Assembly (NCBI RefSeq): GCF_003287275.1
Contig: NZ_QEVW01000009.1
Coordinates: forward strand, 186,001 to 250,000
Reading direction: 5' to 3'
DNA from: Paenibacillus taichungensis
Lineage (GTDB): Bacteria; Bacillota; Bacilli; Paenibacillales; Paenibacillaceae
Length of the DNA: 64,000 bases
The first letter of the stretch is position 1. Each line of letters begins with the position of its first letter. The notes under the pieces are model-generated. The model ran no database searches. It was not told the origin of the DNA and saw only the letters and a list, made by a program, of their open reading frames with translations. The position numbers and the translations under genes are program-made. Positions 8,394-17,538 of this stretch are shown here, one piece after another.

Positions 8394-8462
8394 TTAACGT
8401 TTACGTCTTGTGAAAAAGAAAACAAGCAAAATAATAATAATGACGATTAATAAAAATTTCAT
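8394..8462 (-). CDS. Membrane micropeptide, 22 residues
   Basis: ATG at 8462 is preceded by AGGAGGGG with a 5-base spacer, an almost ideal site. The product is one hydrophobic helix (KFLLIVIIIILLVFFF) ending in a basic TRRKR tail, as in small single-pass membrane peptides with the basic end in the cytoplasm. It is not an antisense shadow of any gene. A type I toxin-like role is possible but nothing shows it. Confidence 0.6.
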   Translation of the reverse strand: MKFLLIVIIIILLVFFFTRRKR

Positions 8463-8534
8463 GAGTGCCCCTCCTGATGACTTGATAAGTTTTTTTGAAT
8501 GTATTTATCAGATATTACCCAAGGAACACATGAC

Positions 8535-8564
8535 TTGAATAACTATGTTACAATTAATTATATT
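8535..8564 (+). promoter_or_regulatory. SigA-type promoter of the LOV kinase
   Basis: TTGAAT and TATATT separated by 18 bases, about 90 bases before the LOV kinase start. Confidence 0.5.
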
Positions 8565-8652
8565 GTTTTTATATAATCACATACCATCGGGTTATCGATA
8601 GCTTCATTAGGAGCATGAATATACTTAAGTTTGGTGAGATGAAGGAGGAAGC

Positions 8653-9801
8653 ATGACTAAATACAATCAACTCGCTATACAATGGGAATTTATTATCTCT
8701 AAAATTAAATCTTCCGTGACCGTAGTTGACGCTACCTTGCCTGATTTTCCGCTAATGTATGTAAATGAATATTTTACTCAGTTAACCGGATACAGTGCTG
8801 AAGAGTCAATTGGACAGAATTGCCGGTTCCTGCAAGGGCCAGATACGGACCCGAAAACCGTACAGCATATCCGCGAAGCGTTGAATAAGCAGCAGTCGAT
8901 CAAAACAGAGATTCTGAACTATACAAAGAATGGACAGAAGTTCTGGAATGAACTGAATATTGATCCTATTTTCGATGATTCAGGGGAATGTCTGTTTTTT
9001 GTAGGGATTCAATACGATATTTCGGAGCGGAAATATGCTGAGCAGCAGTTGCGGATGGCAGCTTCGCTGACGGAAATGAACAGTCGGGGGCAGATGGAGT
9101 TCATTGGGAAACTGAACCATGAGCTTCGTACGCCGCTGAATGGGATTATGGGCATGATCGAACTTGTCGGCATGGGGGACAACAGTGAGGAGCAGAAAGA
9201 GTATCTGGAGCTTGCGCGCCAGTCAGGGGAAGCTCTTCTGAACATTGTCAACAATAGTCTTGATATGGCCAAGCTGGGAAGAGGGAAAATGAAAGTGGAG
9301 CAAATTGAATTTCAGCCGTTGAAGCTGATTCAACAGATTATTAAAACGCATGAACCCGCGGCGCAAAATAAACAAATTCGCTTGCTCTGTCATGCGGATC
9401 TGGCCATTCCTGATGTACTCACGGGTGATCCTCTGCGTCTCCGCCAAGTGCTGGACAACCTGCTCAGCAACGCCATTAAATTTACGGAACAAGGTGAAGT
9501 ACAATTACAGATCGATGTTCAGGAGCAGCGAGGGGATACCGTTATCCTGGTATTCACTGTCCATGACACGGGGATTGGCATTCCAGAAAATAAAACTAAT
9601 CAATTATTTGAGGCATTTACGCAGACGGACGTCTCCCACGCACGCAAATTTGGCGGCAGCGGACTGGGGCTTACCATCTGTAAAGAGCTGCTCGAACTGA
9701 TGAATGGTCAAATTACGGTGGAGAGTATTGAGGGAAAAGGAACGAAGTTTGAGGTTACTTTGCCCTTACTTCGACAACAGGCGATCCCTAACGTGGGGTA
9801 G
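8653..9801 (+). CDS. LOV-domain blue-light sensor histidine kinase
   Basis: The 382-residue soluble protein starts with a PAS domain of the LOV class: GQNCRFLQG (residues 54-62) holds the photoactive cysteine C57 that forms the FMN adduct, and [11 protein letters not shown] (97-107) and GIQYDIS (118-124) carry the flavin-contacting Asn and Gln. It is followed by HisKA with H156 in [11 protein letters not shown], then a HATPase domain with N box LSNAIKFT (271-278), DTGIG (305-309) and GGSGLGL (334-340). There is no membrane segment and no neighbouring response regulator, so it is an orphan cytosolic kinase; its output is unknown. The terminator at 9812 ends the unit. Confidence 0.95.
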   Translation: MTKYNQLAIQWEFIISKIKSSVTVVDATLPDFPLMYVNEYFTQLTGYSAEESIGQNCRFLQGPDTDPKTVQHIREALNKQQSIKTEILNYTKNGQKFWNELNIDPIFDDSGECLFFVGIQYDISERKYAEQQLRMAASLTEMNSRGQMEFIGKLNHELRTPLNGIMGMIELVGMGDNSEEQKEYLELARQSGEALLNIVNNSLDMAKLGRGKMKVEQIEFQPLKLIQQIIKTHEPAAQNKQIRLLCHADLAIPDVLTGDPLRLRQVLDNLLSNAIKFTEQGEVQLQIDVQEQRGDTVILVFTVHDTGIGIPENKTNQLFEAFTQTDVSHARKFGGSGLGLTICKELLELMNGQITVESIEGKGTKFEVTLPLLRQQAIPNVG

Positions 9802-9811
9802 CCTATACAGA

Positions 9812-9838
9812 GCAGCCGAGTATGTCGGCTGTTTTTTT
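9812..9838 (+). terminator. Intrinsic terminator
   Basis: CAGCCGA/TCGGCTG with a 5-base loop and seven Ts follows the LOV kinase. Confidence 0.9.
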
Positions 9839-9841
9839 ATA

Positions 9842-9871
9842 TTGTTTAGCGAACTGGCGTTCTGGTATAAT
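9842..9871 (+). promoter_or_regulatory. Promoter of the NucB-like gene
   Basis: TTGTTT and a perfect TATAAT, 18 bases apart, 28 bases before the nuclease start. Confidence 0.55.
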
Positions 9872-9898
9872 GCAAGTGTTGAATGGGGGAGAAACAGC

Positions 9899-10381
9899 AT
9901 GAGTAAAAGACGCAGAAGCAGAAAGAGCAAGGGCAGGCAACGATTTAAAAAGCAGATATTGACGCTGGTGGCCATGTTAATGGTGGCTCTCTATGCATGG
10001 GTTGGGGGAGAATGGTCTCTGGACATCCCATCCCAATTTGGGGGAAGCAAAGGAAGCGTAGATCATACCATCACATTCCCGGCAGAGCGCTATCCCGAAA
10101 CGGCCAATCATATCAAGACGGCAATCAAGGCAGGACATTCCGATGTATGCACCATTGATCGCAGTGGAGCTGAAGGTAATCGGGATTTGTCCCTCAAAGG
10201 TGTTCCGGTTAAAAAGGGGAAAGACCGGGATGAGTGGCCAATGGCAATGTGTGCGGAAGGAGGAGCGGGAGCTGATATCCAATATATTAGTCCCAAGGAT
10301 AATCGTGGCGCAGGCTCATGGGTGGGAAACCAACTAAGTACATATCCGGATGGAACGCGAGTAAAGTTTGTAGTGAAATAA
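9899..10381 (+). CDS. NucA/NucB-type deoxyribonuclease, membrane anchored
   Basis: Starting at the ATG at 9899 (GGGGGAG upstream) the product has 160 residues: a very basic N-terminus, one hydrophobic segment (20-36) and a NucA/NucB nuclease domain. The diagnostic stretch is [14 protein letters not shown] (109-122), which contains the acidic residues of the family's active site. Family members degrade extracellular DNA, for example during sporulation or biofilm dispersal. The hydrophobic segment may be a signal peptide or an anchor; no clear cleavage site is visible. Monocistronic with its own promoter and terminator. Confidence 0.9.
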   Translation: MSKRRRSRKSKGRQRFKKQILTLVAMLMVALYAWVGGEWSLDIPSQFGGSKGSVDHTITFPAERYPETANHIKTAIKAGHSDVCTIDRSGAEGNRDLSLKGVPVKKGKDRDEWPMAMCAEGGAGADIQYISPKDNRGAGSWVGNQLSTYPDGTRVKFVVK

Positions 10382-10459
10382 TGACATGCCAGGAATGAGA
10401 AAGTGATTGATACAGATATGCCCTGGGGCTTTGAAGTGTGTGGCATAGCGTAAAAGGCA

Positions 10460-10497
10460 AAATAAAACCAGACGTTGATGCGTCTGGTTTTATTTTA
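10460..10497. terminator. Bidirectional terminator
   Basis: AAAACCAGACG/CGTCTGGTTTT flanked by A- and T-rich tails lies between the convergent genes ending at 10381 and 10558. Confidence 0.9.
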
Positions 10498-10557
10498 TGA
10501 ATGGCGAAATAAACACGTCTAGTTCACGTATACATACATGAAGTGTTTGTTCCCTGT

Positions 10558-10794
10558 TTACAGATCAGCCGTACACAACTGCGTTCCACTTAAATGATGG
10601 GAGCGGATACTTAACAAACGAGTGACTTGCTCCACTTCGTCGAATGGAATCCACAGGCTTCCGTGGACGGTCCGTAAGGAAAGAATGGAAGCATCGGCTG
10701 TACGTTCCGGAAATCCAGTTACCGTTTGCCCGCTTGTATTACGGACGATAATTTGTTGTTTGCGTCGAATGGCAATTTCTACCTCTTTTTTCAT
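10558..10794 (-). CDS. Hypothetical small protein
   Basis: The 78-residue product has a basic N-terminus (KKEVEIAIRRKQQI) and a strand-rich centre ending in SLWIPFDEVEQVTRLL, like small Sm- or SH3-like beta-barrels, but no known family is recognised. AGGAGC lies 8 bases before the ATG. It stands alone between convergent and divergent neighbours. Confidence 0.6.
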   Translation of the reverse strand: MKKEVEIAIRRKQQIIVRNTSGQTVTGFPERTADASILSLRTVHGSLWIPFDEVEQVTRLLSIRSHHLSGTQLCTADL

Positions 10795-10948
10795 ATGTCA
10801 TTGCTCCTGGTTATGGATTAGTAATTCGATATGTCAATAATTTCAATGGTTAATTTGTCTTCTTTATATAGTCTATCAGAACTAGGTATAGATTTCCAGA
10901 TAAGAAATTATATTTTACATAGGTGTAAGGACTTATTACAGGATTTCC

Positions 10949-10975
10949 GTTTTTGAAGAAGCAACCAGGGGTTAT
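10949..10975 (+). promoter_or_regulatory. Possible SigB-like promoter
   Basis: GTTTTT, 14 bases, then GGGTTAT resembles the general-stress consensus GTTTaa-N12-15-GGGTAT and ends 28 bases before a general stress protein gene. The -10 part is imperfect. Confidence 0.3.
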
Positions 10976-11002
10976 ATAAGGATAAAAGGAGGGGGATGTA
11001 TA

Positions 11003-11452
11003 ATGACACAATTGCTGATTGGACTTGTACGTACGGAGCACGAAGCCATTATCATGCTGAATAAATTGAAAGAAGAAGGCATTGCAGATAAATATTTGGG
11101 CGCGGTAGCCAAAGAACAGGTTAATCTCGAAATGGTAAGTGAGAAAACTGGTTTGCCGCTACCTCTGAAGGGCGCAGGAACAGATGGAGCTTTAGGCGTG
11201 TTTAAAGGGGTGCTTGCTGGTCTGGGCAAGCGGATGGATCAGACGATGTCCATCGGAAAAGCGGTACGCAAACTTGCAGGCAACGAGATTGGAAGTGAAA
11301 CGGATGATTTGGTGCTTACCTTAACCGAAGCAGGGGTCTCCGAGGAAGATGCTAATTACTACGAAGATTGGCTGGTACAGGGGCATATCCTGGTGGTTGT
11401 GGAATGCAGCGAGGAAGAGGCGGCCCGAATTCGTCCTATTTTACTTTTTTAG
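11003..11452 (+). CDS. General stress protein (YflT/GsiB-17M type)
   Basis: The 149-residue product resembles the general stress protein 17M/YflT family: an N-terminal alpha/beta unit with repeated Glu/Lys helices, a glycine-rich middle (KGAGTDGALGVFKGVLAGLG), then SEEDANYYEDWLVQGHILVVVE, which is typical of the family's C-terminal part. The biochemical role is unknown. A GGAGGGGG site precedes the ATG and a SigB-like motif lies upstream. Three hairpins follow the gene. Confidence 0.75.
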   Translation: MTQLLIGLVRTEHEAIIMLNKLKEEGIADKYLGAVAKEQVNLEMVSEKTGLPLPLKGAGTDGALGVFKGVLAGLGKRMDQTMSIGKAVRKLAGNEIGSETDDLVLTLTEAGVSEEDANYYEDWLVQGHILVVVECSEEEAARIRPILLF

Positions 11453-11489
11453 TTTAATTTAAGCCTGATTTTAGGTTTCTTTAATGTTG

Positions 11490-11612
11490 GGGAGGTATTC
11501 TTATTTCACACCTCCCTTAATATAGATGGTTTAAAGAAAGTTCGGGACCGCAACTCGAACTTTCTAGGCACTGCTCGCTAACGCTGGCAGTGCCTGTTTC
11601 ATTTTTTTTGGA
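11490..11612 (+). terminator. Three consecutive hairpins, the last a terminator
   Basis: GGGAGGT/ACCTCCC (11490-11516), AGAAAGTTCG/CGAACTTTCT (11535-11565) and AGGCACTGC/GCAGTGCCT (11566-11595) follow one another; a T tract comes after the third. The last is the likely terminator. The first two may be an RNA processing or regulatory element, or a small RNA. Confidence 0.7.
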
Positions 11613-11689
11613 TTATTTTATGTTAAGGTATTGCAAAGCTATAAATTTCATGGTAAGATATTTCTTGTCGCCAAGAAATACATACCCAT

Positions 11690-11775
11690 GCCGGGGTGGC
11701 GGAATTGGCAGACGCACAGGACTTAAAATCCTGCGGTAGGTGACTACCGTACCGGTTCGATCCCGGTCCTCGGCA
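11690..11775 (+). tRNA. tRNA-Leu (TAA)
   Basis: A long-variable-arm cloverleaf with acceptor GCCGGGG/CCTCGGC, anticodon loop CTTAAAA (anticodon TAA) and variable-arm hairpin GGTAGGTGACTACC. CCA is not encoded. Confidence 0.95.
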
Positions 11776-11784
11776 TCCTAAGAA

Positions 11785-11832
11785 AAGATCGCATGACACT
11801 TGTTAAACAAGTTGTTCATGCGATCTTTTTTT
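11785..11832 (+). terminator. Terminator of tRNA-Leu
   Basis: AAAGATCGCATGA pairs with TCATGCGATCTTT and an inner ACTTGTT/AACAAGT stem extends it; a T tract follows. Confidence 0.9.
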
Positions 11833-11913
11833 GTTTGAAAAATTTAATTTTTATGATTTTCTGCTGTACCTTTCAGTTCATAAACATAAAAAAACGATAA
11901 TACATATCAGATG

Positions 11914-11975
11914 ATGCCTATGGGGCTAACCATTATGAATTCCCAGGATCGATGGTGTATACTATCCGTAGGCAT
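11914..11975 (+). repeat. Inverted repeat in the leader region of the M16C protease
   Basis: ATGCCTA (11914-11920) and TAGGCAT (11969-11975) could close a stem around 48 bases. It matches no riboswitch that I recognise. Confidence 0.35.
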
Positions 11976-11990
11976 AAATTACCTTTGAAT

Positions 11991-12020
11991 TTGAACTTGA
12001 AGTACTCAAGGTTGTATAAC
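11991..12020 (+). promoter_or_regulatory. SigA-type promoter of the M16C protease
   Basis: TTGAAC and TATAAC separated by 18 bases, 39 bases before the start codon. Confidence 0.5.
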
Positions 12021-12058
12021 AAAAAATAAAACAATTTAATGGACGGAGGACTCGACCC

Positions 12059-14980
12059 ATGTTGAAACAGCTTAAGCCCTATAAGGTGCTGCAGGAACGC
12101 AGAATCGAAGAGTTGAAGTCAGATGCGTATCTCCTGGAACATCAGAAATCCGGAGCCAAAATTGTACTCTTATCCAATCAAGATGATAATAAAGTGTTCA
12201 GTATCGGTTTCCGTACTCCTCCGGAAGACAATACAGGTGTAGCTCACATTCTGGAACATTCCGTACTTTGTGGCTCCAAGAAATTTCCGGCGAAGGATTC
12301 CTTTGTTGAATTGCTGAAGGGTTCTCTTAATACATTTCTGAATGCGATGACATATCCCGATAAAACGATTTATCCGATTGCAAGCCGGAATGATCATGAC
12401 TTCCATAACCTGATGGATATTTATCTGGATGCAGTACTCCACACGAATATTTATGATAATGAAAAAATATTTCTGCAGGAAGGTTGGAATTACAACCTGA
12501 CCTCAGCTGAAGATGAGTTAACCTATAACGGCGTTGTATATAACGAGATGAAGGGTGCTTTTTCTTCCCCGGAACGGATTGTGCGCAGAGAAGTCTTGAA
12601 TTCACTTTTCCCGGATACTACATATTCCTGTGAATCAGGCGGATTTCCCGATGCCATTCCCGATCTGACCTATCAAGGCTTGCTGGATTTCCACTCCAGA
12701 TACTATCATCCATCCAATAGTTTCATTTATTTGTATGGGGATATGGATATGGAAGAGAAATTGCAGTGGTTAGATGAGAACTATCTGAGTGAGTATGATC
12801 GGATTGAGATCGATTCTGCCATTCAGCCTCAACCTGCATTCGGAGAAAGAGTGGACGCAGTTAAAACATATTCTGCCGGAAGTACCGAATCAGAAGTGGA
12901 TAACAGCTTTTTGACCTATAATGCGGTTATTGGAACAAGTCTGGACAAGGAATTAAACATCTCGTTTCAAATTTTGCTGTACGCATTGCTTAACGCTCCA
13001 GGAGCGGTTCTGAAGCAGGCTTTGCTGGATAAGGGCATTGCGAAGGATGTCTATGGTACGTATGATGACAGCCTGTATCAGCCCGTGTTCACCGTTGGAT
13101 TGAAGAAGAGCAATCTGGCAAGCAAAGAAGATTTCCTGGGGACGGTAAAAGAGGTGCTTGAGCGTGTTGTGAAAGAAGGCTTTGATCCAAAAGCGCTGCT
13201 CGCAGGTATTAATTCCTATGAATTCAACCACCGTGAAGCGGATTATGGAAGAATGCCCAAAGGGTTAATCTATGGTTTCTCCTCATTGCAAAGCTGGCTG
13301 TATGATGTCGATGCTCCATTCACTCATTTGGAAGCAAATGACGTATTCGCCGAGCTGAGAACGAAGATGACCGAGGGTTACTTCGAGAAGTTGATTGATA
13401 CGTATTTACTGAAAAATACACATACTTCTTTTGTTGCTGTCACGCCGGATAAAGGATTAAACGCACGCAAAGAAGAAGCGCTGAAAGCACATCTGAAATC
13501 AGTTCAGGCGGGACTGAGTCAGGAAGAGATTCAGCAGCTCATTCAGAGAACCGAGGCTCTCGCCGAGTACCAGAATGCACCGTCAACCAAGGAACAACAG
13601 CAGGTGATTCCGACGTTGTCGATAGAGGATATTGAACCGAAAGCATCGACGCTCTACCAGACGGTAAATCAAGTCGAAGGTACAACGGTACTGCACCATA
13701 ACATCTATACCAATGGGATCGGTTATCTGAGACTGTTGTTCGATATTAAGGAAGTCCCACGGCGTTTGCTGCCGTATGTTGGATTGCTGAAAAGTGTGCT
13801 CGGTTACGTCGATACTCAGAATTTCTCATTTAATGAATTGTCGAATGAAATTCACATTCATTCCGGGGGCATTCATAGTGGCATAGGTACGTATGCGAAC
13901 GCGCATGAGCACCGTGATTTCAAGGCTACGTATGAATTCAACGTCAAAGTACTGTATGACAAACTTGGATTTGCTTTTGACATGATCAAAGAAATTGTGT
14001 TTACGTCCAAATTTGATGATTCGAAGCGTTTATACGAAATTATTGCCCAGTTGAAAGGCAACTTGCAGCGCAATCTGATCAGTGGAGGGCATTCAGCGGG
14101 AATTGGCCGTTCTACCTCTAAACACTCTGCTGTCGCAGACTTCAGGGAAGCCGTTAGTGGCATCACCTTTTACCAGTGGCTTGAGGAGCTTCAGGCGAAC
14201 TTTGAGGCAAGAAAAGAAGAACTGTCGACCAGCCTTCAATCGTTGACTGGCTTTATTTTCAGACCGGAAAACTTGCTGGTGAGTTACACTGCGGATGATC
14301 AGGGATATGCGGGCTTGGAGAAACAGGTATCCGATTTGAAAGCGAAGCTGTTCACCCAGGACGTTGCCAAAGAAAAAGAGGCATTTACACCTGTGCATCA
14401 CAAAGAAGGATTCAGATCCCCATCTGAAGTCCAATATGTCGTTCAAACAGGTAATTTTATCGATAAAGGGTATTCGTATACCGGCTCGCTGCGTGTCTTG
14501 CAGGGAATTCTATCTCTGGATTACTTGTGGAATAATATCAGAGCCAAAGGCGGAGCATACGGCTGCATGTCAGGCTTCAGACGTAACGGAGACAGCTATG
14601 TAGCATCGTACCGCGACCCGAATCTCGAAAAAACATACAAAGTTTATGAAGAGATGCCGCAATACCTGAAGGATTTCAAAGCAGATAAACGGGAAATGAC
14701 GAGGTATATCATTGGCGCCATCCAGGACCTCGATACACCAAGGACCCCTTATGGCGAAGGATCATTCTCTCTGGAATGTTATCTGTCTAATGTCACCGAA
14801 TCCGATCTTCAGAAAGAACGGAATGAAGTGCTAAGCACAACAGAAAGTGACATTATAGGTTTTGCGGAACTCGTATCCGCCATATTGGAACAGCAGCAAC
14901 GCTGTGTTATCGGTAATGAAAACAAGATTGAGGACCAGAAGCAATTATTTGACGAAACCCTTGATTTGATCAAGAACTAA
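12059..14980 (+). CDS. Zinc-dependent M16C (presequence protease-like) peptidase
   Basis: The 973-residue protein carries the inverted zinc motif HxxEH as HILEH (H63, E66, H67) in the sequence VAHILEHSVLCGSKKFP, then LNAMTYPDKTIYP, as in the M16C group with mitochondrial PreP and bacterial insulinase-like peptidases. The length is close to the family's ~970. It lacks a signal peptide, so it probably degrades peptides in the cytosol. GGACGGAGGA lies 8 bases before the ATG. It is a single-gene unit with its own promoter and terminator. Confidence 0.95.
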   Translation: MLKQLKPYKVLQERRIEELKSDAYLLEHQKSGAKIVLLSNQDDNKVFSIGFRTPPEDNTGVAHILEHSVLCGSKKFPAKDSFVELLKGSLNTFLNAMTYPDKTIYPIASRNDHDFHNLMDIYLDAVLHTNIYDNEKIFLQEGWNYNLTSAEDELTYNGVVYNEMKGAFSSPERIVRREVLNSLFPDTTYSCESGGFPDAIPDLTYQGLLDFHSRYYHPSNSFIYLYGDMDMEEKLQWLDENYLSEYDRIEIDSAIQPQPAFGERVDAVKTYSAGSTESEVDNSFLTYNAVIGTSLDKELNISFQILLYALLNAPGAVLKQALLDKGIAKDVYGTYDDSLYQPVFTVGLKKSNLASKEDFLGTVKEVLERVVKEGFDPKALLAGINSYEFNHREADYGRMPKGLIYGFSSLQSWLYDVDAPFTHLEANDVFAELRTKMTEGYFEKLIDTYLLKNTHTSFVAVTPDKGLNARKEEALKAHLKSVQAGLSQEEIQQLIQRTEALAEYQNAPSTKEQQQVIPTLSIEDIEPKASTLYQTVNQVEGTTVLHHNIYTNGIGYLRLLFDIKEVPRRLLPYVGLLKSVLGYVDTQNFSFNELSNEIHIHSGGIHSGIGTYANAHEHRDFKATYEFNVKVLYDKLGFAFDMIKEIVFTSKFDDSKRLYEIIAQLKGNLQRNLISGGHSAGIGRSTSKHSAVADFREAVSGITFYQWLEELQANFEARKEELSTSLQSLTGFIFRPENLLVSYTADDQGYAGLEKQVSDLKAKLFTQDVAKEKEAFTPVHHKEGFRSPSEVQYVVQTGNFIDKGYSYTGSLRVLQGILSLDYLWNNIRAKGGAYGCMSGFRRNGDSYVASYRDPNLEKTYKVYEEMPQYLKDFKADKREMTRYIIGAIQDLDTPRTPYGEGSFSLECYLSNVTESDLQKERNEVLSTTESDIIGFAELVSAILEQQQRCVIGNENKIEDQKQLFDETLDLIKN

Positions 14981-15028
14981 TCGAATAATACATCAAAGTT
15001 GAAGTGTGAAGTAATAAACATCTGATCC

Positions 15029-15079
15029 CAAAGGGCGCTTTTATGAGCTGTAATAGCTTATAACTGCGGCCCTTTTTTT
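15029..15079 (+). terminator. Intrinsic terminator
   Basis: AAAGGGC pairs with GGCCCTTT around an AT-rich loop, with seven Ts, after the M16C gene. Confidence 0.75.
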
Positions 15080-15133
15080 GTATACAGGGGATTCTCATCC
15101 AATCCACTTTGATGAACCAGCTTGTGTTGAGGT

Positions 15134-15841
15134 TTAGGTGACGGCGAGCATATTATAGATCTTTAACGTGCGCAGATCTTCCTTAGACATTTTCAGCTCG
15201 TTATATAACTCCTGATTCTCAGGCAAAGGCGTTCGGGAGAATAACATTTTCAAAGCGATGGGCATAAAGGGACGGAAAGAAACCCCGGCCATCAACCCCC
15301 ACTTTTTCTCGGATTCCTGAAAAGATGCCAAAATGTTAATATACAGGTTCTCCAGCGGTGTAGCCTGATTTTTCAGAATCAGCGTGGTGAGTGTGTCGTA
15401 ATGCTCGGTGTGGCCCCAATACATATTTTCGCATTCCTGATAATTCTCAAAATTCTTGACGTTCATATACATCACGGTTCGATAACGATTCGCGTCCGAC
15501 TGTGCCATCATGTCAATGACACAACGGATAAGGCTATTGTTACGCCCGTCATAAAAATATGAATAAAACCGCGTGGAATTTTTGAAAAAGCTGGACGGTA
15601 CGGTATTCATCAACGGAGAGGCTTGCTTGGGCTCGATATACAACAGCTGCTCCACTTGAATGTTCAATGAATCAGCTATTTGATGCAGCGTGACTACATC
15701 AAGTGTAATATCTCCACTTTCATATTTGGACAGAGTGGCTTTACTTTTGTGGATCTGATCCGCCAGCTGCTGAACCGTTAATCCTTTCCATTTGCGAAAA
15801 TTACGGATTTTCTTGCCTACTTCTTGGTTGATGGTGTTCAT
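15134..15841 (-). CDS. XRE-family transcriptional regulator
   Basis: The 235-residue protein starts with a Cro/C1-type helix-turn-helix (about residues 8-62: KIRNFRKWKGLTVQQLADQ, SKATLSKYESGD). The remaining ~170 residues are of an unrecognised effector or dimerisation type. The ATG at 15841 follows AGAAGGAGATCC at a good distance; an upstream extension has no site. It is transcribed divergently from a PatB-type C-S lyase gene and a set of TCAYGAAA repeats lies between them, so I infer that it controls that gene and itself. Confidence 0.9.
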   Translation of the reverse strand: MNTINQEVGKKIRNFRKWKGLTVQQLADQIHKSKATLSKYESGDITLDVVTLHQIADSLNIQVEQLLYIEPKQASPLMNTVPSSFFKNSTRFYSYFYDGRNNSLIRCVIDMMAQSDANRYRTVMYMNVKNFENYQECENMYWGHTEHYDTLTTLILKNQATPLENLYINILASFQESEKKWGLMAGVSFRPFMPIALKMLFSRTPLPENQELYNELKMSKEDLRTLKIYNMLAVT

Positions 15842-15910
15842 ATCGGATCTCCTTCTGTTAAGTTTCTTAAGAATATGAGAAAAGGGGAAACCCCTTGGTA
15901 AAATCAATCT

Positions 15911-15959
15911 TCACGAAAAATATAACACTTTTTTCATGAAAATACCTATTATCACGAAA
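15911..15959. promoter_or_regulatory. TCAYGAAA repeats, likely operator
   Basis: TCACGAAA (15911), TCATGAAA (15934, within the palindrome TTTTCATGAAAA) and TCACGAAA (15952) occur in the intergenic space between the XRE regulator and the C-S lyase gene. Confidence 0.45.
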
Positions 15960-16088
15960 CATTAAGATGGATTTGTTTCTTCTGAATAGATTGTACTGCG
16001 TTTGATGTAACTTCTGAGCCATGAAATAATGTATCTAACAGAACCTCATCCCAGGATGGAGAACAGAGAGAAAGAGGCGCAGAAGGCT

Positions 16089-17309
16089 ATGAAGTATGAT
16101 TTTGATGAGATTATTGATCGCACAGGAACCAATGCCATGAATACGGATGGTTTCCGTCAATATATTTTTAACGGAACAGAAGATATGAAATTTCCCTTTA
16201 AGGATGAAGAATTCATTCGCATGTGGATTGCAGATATGGAGTTTGCCACACCTCCCGAAATACGGGAAGCAGTCAAGGAGCGCCTGGACCGGAAAATTAT
16301 GGGGTACTCCCAGGTATTCGATCCGGCATACTACGAAGCTGTCTCCAACTGGATGCACAGATACTACGACTGGTCATTCCCCAAGGAGCATCTGGAGACC
16401 TCACATGGGATCATTCCTGCGCTATATGAATTGGTTGAATACATTTGCAAACCGAATGAGAAGGTGCTGATTGTGACACCCTCCTATGGTTATTTCAAAT
16501 CGGCTGCGGAGCATAATCATCTTGAACTGGTTTGCTCAGATTTGATCAACGAGCAGGGACATTATTCAATAGACTTTGCAGATTTTGAAGCCAAAGCCAG
16601 TGATGAGCAAGTCACATTATGTATTTTTTGCAATCCGCATAATCCGTCTGGAAGGGTATGGTCAACAGAAGAGTTACAACGTGTGGGTGAGATCTGTCTG
16701 AGCCATAACGTGTGGGTAATCTCGGATGAAATTCACTGTGACTTGCTGCGTACAGGCAAGAAGCATACACCGCTTGCCAAGCTGTTCCCGAATACAGATC
16801 GAATCGTTACATGTATGTCTCCAAGCAAAACGTTCAATATGGCGGGCCTAATGTTCTCGAATGTAATTATTGCAAATGAAGGACTTCGAACAATCTGGCA
16901 GAAACGGCATTATGGATTCAAAAATCCGCTGAGCATTGCTGCAACACAAGCGGCTTACGAACATGGCGACGAATGGCTGAGACAGTTGAAAACGTATCTC
17001 GACGACAATTTTGCCGTTGTGGATCAATATGTGAAGCGTTATCTGCCACAGGCGGTATTTCATATTCCGGAAGCTACGTATCTGGCATGGATTGATATTA
17101 CGGCATACGTCCCCTCAAATATAAATCTGCCTTTATTTTTCGCTGAACAAGCAGGGGTATTACTTGAAGATGGACATATGTTCGTAGCTAATGGAGGCGG
17201 TTGTATCCGTCTGAACCTGGCATGTCCGCGTTCGGTTCTTGAAGAGGGGCTAAGAAGAATAAGCACCGTCTTGGTCAATAAAGATGAGGGCATACCCGTT
17301 CAGGTTTGA
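16089..17309 (+). CDS. patB: PatB/MalY-type PLP-dependent C-S lyase
   Basis: From the ATG at 16089 the 406-residue product aligns along its length with Bacillus PatB and MalY: MWIADMEFATPPEI near residue 45, GYSQVFDP, CNPHNPSGRVWS (~175), SDEIHCDL (~210), and the PLP lysine K247 in SPSKTFNMAGL. These fold-type I enzymes cleave cystathionine and related C-S bonds to thiol, pyruvate and ammonia. A start at 16029 would add 20 unusual residues. Divergent from an XRE regulator that probably controls it. Confidence 0.9.
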   Translation: MKYDFDEIIDRTGTNAMNTDGFRQYIFNGTEDMKFPFKDEEFIRMWIADMEFATPPEIREAVKERLDRKIMGYSQVFDPAYYEAVSNWMHRYYDWSFPKEHLETSHGIIPALYELVEYICKPNEKVLIVTPSYGYFKSAAEHNHLELVCSDLINEQGHYSIDFADFEAKASDEQVTLCIFCNPHNPSGRVWSTEELQRVGEICLSHNVWVISDEIHCDLLRTGKKHTPLAKLFPNTDRIVTCMSPSKTFNMAGLMFSNVIIANEGLRTIWQKRHYGFKNPLSIAATQAAYEHGDEWLRQLKTYLDDNFAVVDQYVKRYLPQAVFHIPEATYLAWIDITAYVPSNINLPLFFAEQAGVLLEDGHMFVANGGGCIRLNLACPRSVLEEGLRRISTVLVNKDEGIPVQV

Positions 17310-17538
17310 ATAGTACAGAATTAAAGCACATCAAATTGCAGCGCGCTGTTCCATGGTCACTTTGAAGTAACGTTAGTTATACAGGCAACCTATCCCTGAT
17401 GTACACTTCTGGTCTGCTGTCCCCGGTTATGTTAAAATGGTGGATAGTCTATGAGTCGTAGGATACGGCTCACGCAGGTGGCAGTTCGTTATGTGGACTG
17501 CACGGATATGTATTTATCAGGGAAAGGAGCCTTTACAT

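Noticed and set aside
11485-11612. A riboswitch or T-box before tRNA-Leu
   Set aside because: The three hairpins do not match T-box, SAM, cobalamin or other layouts that I know, and no regulated gene follows except a tRNA with its own structure.
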